From positions 24,326 to 88,325 of the forward strand of contig MNEF01000124.1 in the NCBI GenBank assembly GCA_001917535.1: a DNA stretch of 64,000 nt, read 5' to 3'. The position numbers were made by a program, and so were the translations under genes. Below the pieces are notes generated by a model. It searched no databases. It was not told the origin of the DNA and saw only the letters and a program-made list of their open reading frames with translations. Positions 58,179-64,000 of the stretch are shown here, piece after piece; the first letter of the stretch is position 1; every line of letters starts with the position of its first letter. The stretch is from Candidatus Rokubacteria bacterium 13_1_40CM_69_27 (GTDB taxonomy: Bacteria; Methylomirabilota; Methylomirabilia; Rokubacteriales; CSP1-6).

Positions 58179-59636
58179 ATGCGTCGCGCATTGCTGGCCG
58201 GCCTCCTGGCGCTGGCTTCGACGACGGCCGACGCCGCTGAGGTCTCGGTTCAGGAAGCGCTGCTGCGCGCCAAGCCCGCCGTCGCCCTCGTGGTTTCGGA
58301 GGTCTCGTCGGAGGTCCACCTGAAGTGTGCGGGCGGGGGCGACGTCAGGGTCACGCCGCCGGCCTTCCGCGAGACGGGCACCGGGTGGTTCATCAATCCG
58401 AGCGGCTCGGTGATCACCAACGCCCATGTCGTCTCACCCGCCTTCCGACCGCCCGAGTGGCTGCGGACGCAGCAAGCGCAGAAGGCCGCGCGCCCGGGCT
58501 GCCGCGTGGCCGACGTCAAGCTCGACCCCTCGATCTCCGTCATCCTCTCGAACGGCGTTCGGCTTTCCGCGACCGTCGCCAAGTACAGTCCACCGGTCGC
58601 CGGCGAAGAGATGTCCGGTCAGGACCTCGCCCTCCTGAGACTGGAGGCGGCCGACATGCCGGCGCTCGCCCTGGGTGACTCGAATGCCCTCCAGATCGGC
58701 GACCGCGTCCACATCCTGGGCTTCCCGGGCATCGTGCTGACTCACGAGCTGCTCAACGCCTCCGCCAAGATGGAAGCCTCGGTGACGAACGGCGCAGTCT
58801 CCGGCTTCAAGCAGGATCGAGCGGGCCAGCCCGTCATCCAGACGGACGCGCCCGCCGCCTGGGGCAACAGCGGCGGTCCGGTGGTTGACGATGCGGGGCG
58901 TGTCGTGGGCGTCCTCACGTTCGTCACGCTGGCCGCGGGCGCGGAGGGCGGTATCGTGCAGGGCTTCAACTTCGTGATCCCGTCTCAGGCGGTGCGGGCG
59001 TTCCTCGAGGGGACAGGGGTGAAGCTCGACGAGCCGAGCCGGTTCAACCAGGCGTGGCAGGCCGCCTTGAGCGACTTCTTCTCCGGCAACCATCGCCGGG
59101 CGGAGCCCGCGTTTGCCGAGGCGAACCGGCTGCTGCCGGAGATGCCCGACGTCAAGCGGCTCAGCGCCGAGAACGCGGACAAGATCAAGAACCCGCCGCC
59201 CGTGCCCTTCCCCTGGACGCTGGTGGCGACCGGGATGATCGCGGTGAGCCTCGGCGCCTACGGCGGCCTCCTCGGGCTGCGCTGGAAGCGTAACCGCTTC
59301 AGGATCCGGCCGTCGGAGGTGATGAAGCTCATCGAGACGTCACCGCACCAGCCCGTGATTCTCGACGTGCGCGAGGCCACGACGTACGCCCGGAGTCCAC
59401 TCCGCATTCCCAACTCGCTCCACGTCACGCCCCAGGCGCTGGAGTCGGGGAGCGCCCGCCTTCCCGTCGAGCCCGACCGCACGGTCGTCGCCTACTGCAC
59501 CTGACCCGACGAAGCGACCAGCGCCCGGGTGGCGCGCCTGCTGAGGCGGCTCGGCTATCGGGACGTGCGGATCCTCAAGGGCGGGCTCGGCAGCTGGGCC
59601 AACGCCGGGCTGCCGCTGGAGTCGAAGGCCGGCTAG
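58179..59636 (+). CDS. HtrA-like serine protease-rhodanese fusion, candidate selenoprotein (in-frame TGA 59502-59504)
   Basis: Read through the TGA, this is a 485-residue protein. Order: signal peptide (RRALLAGLLALASTTADA), a trypsin-like S1C protease domain with His83 (ITNAHVVS), Asp149 (QDLALLRL) and Ser231 (WGNSGGPVV), a transmembrane helix about 347-368, and a cytoplasmic rhodanese domain (PVILDVREATTYARSPLRIP). The rhodanese active loop reads VVAYCT-(TGA)-PDEATSARVARLL; Cys440 is the expected catalytic cysteine and position 442, coded by TGA, is a cysteine in related domains (YCxCPNEA). The frame then continues cleanly to a normal rhodanese end (LKGGLGSWANAGLPLESKAG) and TAG. If TGA is a true stop, the protease is made with a broken rhodanese. 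Confidence 0.75.
59502..59543 (+). promoter_or_regulatory. In-frame UGA and bacterial SECIS-like hairpin
   Basis: The UGA is followed by 21 bases and then a hairpin: GCGCC (59521-59525), loop CGGGU (59526-59530), GGCGC (59531-59535); an alternative lower stem pairs CAGC (59519-59522) with GCUG (59540-59543). The distance from UGA to apical loop (about 16-37 bases) and a G within the first two loop bases satisfy the loose rules known for bacterial SECIS elements. In GC-rich DNA hairpins are common, so this is supporting rather than decisive evidence. Confidence 0.5.
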
Positions 59637-59639
59637 GTC

Positions 59640-59714
59640 CCTCGAAGGGGGGCTTCGCCCCCCTTCCGAAACCTCCCCCAGGACAGGTTGCGCGGGCGAA
59701 GCCCGCGCTCGAAC
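59640..59714. repeat. Two-hairpin dispersed repeat, copy E, between convergent genes
   Basis: Hairpin 1 is gaagggggg, loop cttcg, ccccccttc (59644-59666); linker cgaaacctcccccaggacag; hairpin 2 is gcgcgggc, loop gaa, gcccgcgc (59690-59708). It sits between the convergent stops of the protease-rhodanese gene and purB, the only copy not between co-oriented genes. Here it may act as a two-way terminator or transcript end stabiliser. Confidence 0.75.
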
Positions 59715-59735
59715 GGCGATTACTCCGGCGCGCGG

Positions 59736-61091
59736 CTAGCCGCTGAGGCGCCGCGCGTCGCCGAGCACGCGGTCCACGAACGCTCCCGCCAGCCCCGTGT
59801 AGGCCGCGGGATCCAGCAGGCGATCCAGCTCGGCAGCCGAGATCGTCGAGGCGACTCGCGAATCGGCGAGCAGCAGGTCGCGAAAGCTCCCCTTGCCCTC
59901 CCAGGCGGCCATGGCCGCCTCGTACACGACGTCGTGGGCGGCGTTGCGTCCGAGCGTGGCCCCCAGGCGCAGCATCACGGGCTCGGACAGGACGAGACCG
60001 CCCAGCCGGTCGAGGTTGTCTCGCATACGCTCGGGATTGACGCGCAGGCCCCGCGCAATGTGGAGCGTCCAGTGCTCGGCGGCGGCGGCCAGGCAGCAGG
60101 CCTCGGGCACCAGCGCCCACTCGGCGCGACCCGCGCTCATGTCCCGCTCGTGCGTCGTCACCATCGTCTCCAGCGCGGCGCCGGCCAGGCCCCTGAGCAG
60201 CCGACCGATGGCGACGACGCGCTCGGCGTGGGCGGGATTGCGCTTGTGCGGCATGGTGGAGCTGCCCACCTTGCCGTGGGTGAAGGGCTCCTCCAGCTCC
60301 ATGACCTCGGACCGGCTGAGCTCGATCACCTCGTTGGCGATCCGCCCGAGCGTCCCGCCGATGAGCGCCAGCAGCCCTACCCACTCCGTCACCACGTCGC
60401 GCGAGGCGTGCCAGGCGATCACGGGGACGCCGAGCCCGAGCCGGGCCATCACCCGCCGCTGCAGCTCCTCGCCCCCAGGCCCGAAGCCTGCCAGCGTGCC
60501 GACGGCGCCGGCGAGCTCGCCGACGAGCAGGCGCGGGGCGGTCTGGTCGAGCCGCGCGATCTGGCGGAGGAGCTCGCCGATCCAGACGGCCACCTTGAAG
60601 CCGAAGGTGATGGGCAGCGCCTGCTGACCATGGGTGCGGCCGGGCATCACCGTGTCGCGGTGGAGGGCGGCCAGATCGCTCAGCGTTCGGACCATTGCAA
60701 CGAGGTCGCGCCGGAGGATGACGTGGGCGTCCCGGAGCTGCAGCACCATGCCCGTGTCCATGATGTCCTGGGTGGTGGCGCCCCAGTGCACCCACCGCCC
60801 GTGCTCTCCGCAGGCCCGCTCCAGCGCGCGCACGATGGGCACGATCGGATGGGCGGTGGCGGCCAGGTCGCGCTTGACGGCGTCGAGGTCGAGTCGCTCG
60901 ACGCGGGCGCCGCGCGCGATGGCGTCGGCCGCGGCGGCGGGAATGATGCCGAGCTCGGCCTGGCCGGCGGCCAGCGCCGCCTCCACGTCGAGCCAGCGCT
61001 GGATCATCGCGCGCTCGTCGAAGAGAGCGCGCATCTCGGGCGTCGCGAACTGACCGCCGAACAGCTCGAAGTCGATGACGTGGCTAGGCAC
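59736..61091 (-). CDS. purB: Adenylosuccinate lyase (or close fumarase-superfamily lyase)
   Basis: 451 residues of the fumarase/aspartase superfamily. FGGQFATPEMRALFDERAMI at the start, GRWVHWGATTQDIMDTGMVL (catalytic-region histidine), MPGRTHGQQALPITFGFKVA, and the signature GSSTMPHKRNPAHAERVVAI with the active-site serine loop are present. PurB splits adenylosuccinate and SAICAR; 3-carboxy-cis,cis-muconate cycloisomerases share these motifs and length (about 450), so the assignment has some doubt without a tree. It overlaps the HIT gene by eight bases. Confidence 0.78.
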   Translation of the reverse strand: MPSHVIDFELFGGQFATPEMRALFDERAMIQRWLDVEAALAAGQAELGIIPAAAADAIARGARVERLDLDAVKRDLAATAHPIVPIVRALERACGEHGRWVHWGATTQDIMDTGMVLQLRDAHVILRRDLVAMVRTLSDLAALHRDTVMPGRTHGQQALPITFGFKVAVWIGELLRQIARLDQTAPRLLVGELAGAVGTLAGFGPGGEELQRRVMARLGLGVPVIAWHASRDVVTEWVGLLALIGGTLGRIANEVIELSRSEVMELEEPFTHGKVGSSTMPHKRNPAHAERVVAIGRLLRGLAGAALETMVTTHERDMSAGRAEWALVPEACCLAAAAEHWTLHIARGLRVNPERMRDNLDRLGGLVLSEPVMLRLGATLGRNAAHDVVYEAAMAAWEGKGSFRDLLLADSRVASTISAAELDRLLDPAAYTGLAGAFVDRVLGDARRLSG

Positions 61092-61434
61092 CCGAACGCC
61101 GCCCCGCCAGGAAGTGAAAGTGCACGTGGTAGACGTGCTGCCCGCCCTCGGGGCCGCAGTTGACGCTCACGCGGTAGCCGCGCTCGGCGAAGCCCTTGGC
61201 CTCGCCGAGCTTCCGCGCCGCCAGCAGGCAGCGGCCGATCACCTCGGCATCACCGGGCTCCATCGCCATGATGGAGGCGATGTGGCGCTTGGGGACGATC
61301 AGCAGGTGCACCGGCGCCTTGGGATAGATGTCCTTGAAGGCGAGCACGGCGTCGTCCTCGTACTCGATGTCGGCCGGGCTCTTCCGGGCCACGACCCGGC
61401 AGAACAGGCAGTCGCTCATGCCCTCGGCGGTCAT
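61084..61434 (-). CDS. HIT-family (HINT-like) nucleotide-binding protein
   Basis: 116 residues from the ATG at 61434; a second ATG at 61419 (MSDCLFCRVVARKSPADIEY) is equally plausible. The N-terminal CxxC pair, IYPKAPVHLLIVPKRHIASI, and the catalytic HIT motif HVYHVHFHFLAGR identify a histidine-triad nucleotide phosphoramidase-type protein. Its start lies beneath a bidirectional TATAAT-like element and diverges from the 46-residue CxxC gene. Physiological substrate unknown. Confidence 0.9.
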   Translation of the reverse strand: MTAEGMSDCLFCRVVARKSPADIEYEDDAVLAFKDIYPKAPVHLLIVPKRHIASIMAMEPGDAEVIGRCLLAARKLGEAKGFAERGYRVSVNCGPEGGQHVYHVHFHFLAGRRSGA

Positions 61435-61442
61435 GCGCTCTG

Positions 61443-61448
61443 TATAAT
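61443..61448 (+). promoter_or_regulatory. TATAAT element serving divergent genes
   Basis: TATAAT (plus strand) ends seven bases before the ATG of the 46-residue gene at 61456, predicting a leaderless transcript. The complementary strand reads TATTAT/TATACA six to nine bases before the HIT ATG at 61434. The near-palindromic gtataatac core could therefore direct both genes. Confidence 0.45.
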
Positions 61449-61455
61449 ACGGCGC

Positions 61456-61596
61456 ATGGGAACCTGTCCGAAGTGCAAGCTGCGCATCCGCCGCAACGGC
61501 AACCATATCAAGCTGGGCACCACCTGGTACCACAAGGTCTGCCCGCGGCGCCCGGTCGCGGCGAAGAAGCCGCCCGTGGCCGCCAAGAGGGCCTGA
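61456..61596 (+). CDS. Small CxxC zinc-ribbon-like protein, 46 residues
   Basis: MGTCPKCKLRIRRNGNHIKL at the N terminus with a CPKC pair, a third cysteine in WYHKVCPRRP, and a basic Ala/Lys/Pro tail (VAAKKPPVAAKRA). The cysteines and histidines suggest one small metal site; the basic tail suggests nucleic acid binding. It has a TATAAT box spaced for a leaderless mRNA and lies between the divergent HIT gene and the convergent tRNA-Ala. No known family is claimed. Confidence 0.6.
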   Translation: MGTCPKCKLRIRRNGNHIKLGTTWYHKVCPRRPVAAKKPPVAAKRA

Positions 61597-61611
61597 GGCG
61601 GGCGCGAGACG

Positions 61612-61638
61612 AAAACGGGCCGGGGTGTTCCCGGCCCG
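61612..61638 (-). terminator. Rho-independent terminator after tRNA-Ala
   Basis: On the minus strand a 9-bp stem (cgggccggg / cccggcccg) with a 5-base loop is followed by TTTT. It lies 13 bases beyond the 3' end of tRNA-Ala and also faces the end of the 46-residue gene. Confidence 0.75.
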
Positions 61639-61650
61639 GATCGCGTCAAC

Positions 61651-61726
61651 TGGTGGAGGGTAAGGGATTCGAACCCTCGACCTCGGCGTTGCGAACGCCG
61701 CGCTCTCCCAACTGAGCTAACCCCCC
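61651..61726 (-). tRNA. tRNA-Ala (anticodon CGC)
   Basis: 76 bases including an encoded CCA. Acceptor stem GGGGGGT pairs with ACCCTCC and contains the G3-U70 wobble that is the alanine identity element. D arm GCTCAGTTGGGAGAGC, anticodon stem CGGCG with loop TTCGCAA (anticodon CGC, codon GCG), and TTCGAAT T-loop are all normal. A TAGAAT -10 box on the same strand (61744-61749) is 17 bases upstream. GCG is a frequent alanine codon in this GC-rich sequence. Confidence 0.97.
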
Positions 61727-61751
61727 GTCGGTCAAACGCTCGTATTCTACA

Positions 61752-62558
61752 TTAGCGGTCGCTGCGCGTCGCGTCCTTGGTCGCATTCATCCCACCGAAG
61801 AGCGTGAGCAGGTCCATCGGGAGCGGGAAGAAGGTCGTGGTGTTCCGCTCCGAGGCGATCTCGCGCATGGTCTGGAGATAGCGGAGCTGCACCGCTACGG
61901 GATAGCGGGTGAGCACCTCGGCCGCCTCCGCGAGCTTGGCGGCCGCCTGGAACTCGCCGTCGGCGTTGATGACCTTGGCCCGCCGCTCGCGCTCGGCCTC
62001 GGCCTGCTTGGCCATCGCGCGCTGCATGTCCTGGGGCAGGTCGATGTGTTTGACCTCGACCGTGGTGACCTTGATGCCCCAGGGATCCGTGTGCTCGTCG
62101 ATGATGCGCTGCAGCTGCTGGTTGATCTTGTCGCGCGCGGAGAGGAGATCGTCGAGCTCCGCCTGGCCGAGCGCGCTCCGGAGGGTGGTCTGGGCGATCT
62201 GCGACGTCGCGTACAGGTAGTCCTCCACCGAGATGATGGCGCGCTCGGGATCGACCACGCGGAAGTAGATGACGGCGTTGACCTTGACGGAGACGTTGTC
62301 GCGGGTGATGACATCCTGCGGCGGCACGTCCATGGCGACCGTGCGCAGGCTCACCTTGACCATCTTGTCGATCAGCGGGACGAGGAGCACGAGCCCGGGA
62401 CCGTTGCCCTGCCCGCCCGGATTGAAGATCGAGCGCGCGCTCCGCCCGAGGCGGAAGATCACGGCCCGCTCGTACTCGCGCAGGATCTTCACGAAGGAGG
62501 CGATGAAGACGAGGACGGCGACGACGACGACGGCCACGAGCAGCAGGTCCATGTTCAT
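61752..62558 (-). CDS. Slipin (SPFH/stomatin-like membrane protein)
   Basis: 268 residues starting [20 protein letters not shown], one N-terminal membrane helix, then an SPFH domain ([100 protein letters not shown]) and a helical C terminus. A strong GGAGGGG ribosome site precedes the ATG, which overlaps the NfeD stop (ATGA). The NfeD-slipin pair is a conserved operon; the slipin is the presumed scaffold and substrate-linked partner of the NfeD protease. Confidence 0.93.
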   Translation of the reverse strand: MNMDLLLVAVVVVAVLVFIASFVKILREYERAVIFRLGRSARSIFNPGGQGNGPGLVLLVPLIDKMVKVSLRTVAMDVPPQDVITRDNVSVKVNAVIYFRVVDPERAIISVEDYLYATSQIAQTTLRSALGQAELDDLLSARDKINQQLQRIIDEHTDPWGIKVTTVEVKHIDLPQDMQRAMAKQAEAERERRAKVINADGEFQAAAKLAEAAEVLTRYPVAVQLRYLQTMREIASERNTTTFFPLPMDLLTLFGGMNATKDATRSDR

Positions 62559-63862
62559 GGTGCCCCTCCGGAGTTGCCGGCTTTTACGACCTTGAGCGTC
62601 AGCCCCTGGACGTCGACGATGCGGACCGGGGCGCCGTCGTCCACCGGCTCCCCTTCGGCGACCGCGCGCCAGATCTCGCCCTGGATGGCGATCTGACCCT
62701 CGGGCGCCAGGCGCCCTCGGGCGACCCCCGTCCGCCCCACCAGGCCCGAGTGGCCGAGCAGCGGGCGCCGCGCCAGCGCACGGATGCCGGCCGTCACCAC
62801 GAAGAGAAACAGCCCGGCCGTCGATCCCACCGTAGGAATGAGCACCCACCAGGAAATCCGGAACCCGACTTCGGGCGCATCGAAGAGCATCAGCGAACCG
62901 AGCGCCATCGAGATGGTGCCACCGATGGCGAGAACGCCGTGGCTCACGATCTTGATCTCGGCGACCAGGAGGACGATCCCGAACAGGATCAGCAGGAGTC
63001 CGGCATAGTTGATGGGCAGGCTCTGAAAGGCGAAGAAGGCCAGGATGAGGGAGATCCCGCCGATCACGCCGGGCAGGATGGCGCCGGGGTTGTAGAGCTC
63101 GGCGAGCAGTCCGATCATGCCCAGCATCATCAAGACGTAGGCGACGTTGGGGTCGGTGATGACGTTGAGGAAGCGGTCGCGGAAACCGATCGCGATCGGC
63201 TGGACCGGGGCTCCCCGGGTGGCCAGCGTGACCGGGCCCTTGGTGGTCTTCACCGTGCGCCCGTCGATCTTCTCGAGCAGATCGGGGACGGACTCGGCGA
63301 TCAGGTCGACGACCTTGAGCCGCACGGCCTCGCGCTCGGTGATCGAGACCGACTGGCGGACGGCCTTCTCCGCCCACTCGGCGTTACGTCCCCGGTCGAG
63401 GGCCACCGTCCGAATGAAGGCGGCGGCGTCGTTCTCGATCTTCTTCATGCTCTCCTTGTCCACGCCCCCGCCCAGCGCGACCGGATGCGCCGCCCCGATG
63501 TTGGTGGCGGGCGCCATGGCGGCGACGTGGGCCGCCAGCGTAATGAAGACGCCGGCCGAGGCGGCCCGCGCCCCCGTGGGGGCCACGTAGACGATGACGG
63601 GCACCTCGGAGTTCAAGATTCGCTGAACGATGCCGCGCATCGACCGCTCGAGCCCGCCCGGGGTATCGAGCTGGATGATCAGCGCCTGGTTCCGCTCGGC
63701 CTGCGCGCGGTCGATGGCCGTCCCGACCAGACGCAGCGTCACGGGGTTGATGACGCCGTCGATCTGGAGCGTCGACACCGGCCTCGACGCCGCCAGCGCG
63801 GGGTCCGCGACCAGGAATGCGGCGATCAGCGCCAGGGCCCCGCACGCACCGCACCGGCTCAT
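62555..63862 (-). CDS. NfeD-family membrane protein with ClpP-class serine protease domain (long form)
   Basis: 435 residues. Signal peptide ([17 protein letters not shown]), a ClpP-like domain with [20 protein letters not shown] and the nucleophile serine in [20 protein letters not shown], a cluster of transmembrane helices (for example [40 protein letters not shown]), and a C-terminal soluble OB-fold NfeD domain ([20 protein letters not shown]). Known long NfeD proteins cleave hydrophobic stretches of stomatin-type partners; the partner is the next gene. Its start overlaps the preceding gene's stop (ATGA). Confidence 0.93.
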   Translation of the reverse strand: MSRCGACGALALIAAFLVADPALAASRPVSTLQIDGVINPVTLRLVGTAIDRAQAERNQALIIQLDTPGGLERSMRGIVQRILNSEVPVIVYVAPTGARAASAGVFITLAAHVAAMAPATNIGAAHPVALGGGVDKESMKKIENDAAAFIRTVALDRGRNAEWAEKAVRQSVSITEREAVRLKVVDLIAESVPDLLEKIDGRTVKTTKGPVTLATRGAPVQPIAIGFRDRFLNVITDPNVAYVLMMLGMIGLLAELYNPGAILPGVIGGISLILAFFAFQSLPINYAGLLLILFGIVLLVAEIKIVSHGVLAIGGTISMALGSLMLFDAPEVGFRISWWVLIPTVGSTAGLFLFVVTAGIRALARRPLLGHSGLVGRTGVARGRLAPEGQIAIQGEIWRAVAEGEPVDDGAPVRIVDVQGLTLKVVKAGNSGGAP

Positions 63863-64000
63863 CGCTCGAGCGCCATCACTCCGAGCAACTCGAAGAGCAG
63901 GTTGGCGGCCAGCAGGGCCGTGACCTGGCCCGGACCGTCGTACGGCGGCGCGACCTCCACGACGTCGGCGCCCACGAGGCTCAGGCCGGCCAGCGCGCGG
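63859..64000 (-). CDS. speB: Agmatinase/arginase-family (ureohydrolase) C terminus, partial
   Basis: Only the last 46 residues are in the window: GLSLVGADVVEVAPPYDGPG followed by [20 protein letters not shown]. This GADVVEVxPPYD segment is the conserved C terminus of agmatinase-type ureohydrolases, which are binuclear manganese enzymes; the upstream metal ligands lie outside. Agmatinase is the likeliest member, but arginase or formimidoylglutamase cannot be excluded. Its stop overlaps the NfeD start by four bases. Confidence 0.8.
   Translation of the reverse strand, partial: RALAGLSLVGADVVEVAPPYDGPGQVTALLAANLLFELLGVMALER

Noticed and set aside
57217..58191. Minus-strand frame of 324 codons over the octapeptide repeats
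   Set aside because: The 24-bp unit has no stops in several frames. Only the plus-strand frame has a signal peptide, ribosome site, promoter and terminator in the right places.
58179..59504. Protease gene as an ordinary protein ending at TGA 59504
   Set aside because: The rhodanese domain would end immediately after its catalytic cysteine while a normal remainder of the domain continues in frame. The read-through model is preferred; a recent nonsense mutation remains the main alternative.

Overview
The window is a GC-rich bacterial chromosome segment. Almost every gene lies on the minus strand, so transcription runs from high to low coordinates. The organism is a diderm with lipopolysaccharide: complete or near-complete lipid A, Kdo and heptose genes, BamA, OmpH/Skp, a Lol exporter and apolipoprotein N-acyltransferase are present. 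Gene order (trpS-scpA-scpB-rluB followed by pheA-hisC-tyrA-aroA-cmk; lpxI instead of lpxH; split rfaE1/rfaE2) and base composition fit an uncultured soil or sediment lineage such as Rokubacteria/Methylomirabilota or a deltaproteobacterial-type group. That placement is inference, since no 16S rRNA is present.

Layout, low to high coordinate. 1-4.8 kb: an aromatic amino acid operon (pheA, hisC-like aminotransferase, tyrA, aroA, cmk) with its own TATAAT promoter. 4.8-7.9 kb: rluB, scpB, scpA, trpS. 7.9-25.7 kb: a tightly overlapping LPS island (WaaE-like transferase, waaC, rfaE2, rfaE1, gmhB, four GT4-type glycosyltransferases, waaF, lpxK, waaA, a DUF374 acyltransferase, lpxB, lpxI, a Gfo/Idh oxidoreductase, lpxA, lpxD, ompH), then bamA and clpC. 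30.6-43.4 kb: lolD, lolC, lysS, prfB (with its programmed frameshift), lnt, a phosphoesterase, nusB, the riboflavin genes ribH/ribBA/ribE/ribD, ftsY and a RodZ-like gene. 43.5-57.1 kb: smc, secA, recN, nadK, tlyA, a rhomboid protease and an active/inactive pair of M16 peptidases. 57.1-59.6 kb holds the main plus-strand genes: a secreted octapeptide-repeat protein behind a sigma-54 promoter, and a protease-rhodanese fusion. 59.7-64 kb: purB, HIT, a 46-residue CxxC protein (plus strand), tRNA-Ala, a slipin, NfeD and the end of an agmatinase-family gene.

Three things stand out. First, the protease-rhodanese reading frame is interrupted by one in-frame TGA exactly where related rhodanese domains carry a second active-site cysteine, and a bacterial-SECIS-like hairpin follows; this is a strong selenoprotein candidate with an unusual architecture. 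Second, short repeats with strong hairpins sit between operon genes, and at five junctions they carry mini-ORFs whose start and stop overlap or nearly touch the neighbouring stop and start codons, so that a ribosome could be handed across the repeat. Third, the secreted protein made of 17 GQD(A/V)Q(T/V)PR units has a well-matched -24/-12 promoter. Smaller oddities are an LpxA lacking a histidine that is conserved in the family, a possible frameshift at the LpxD C terminus, a 24-bp perfect inverted repeat between nadK and recN, and several -10 boxes placed so close to start codons that leaderless mRNAs are likely.
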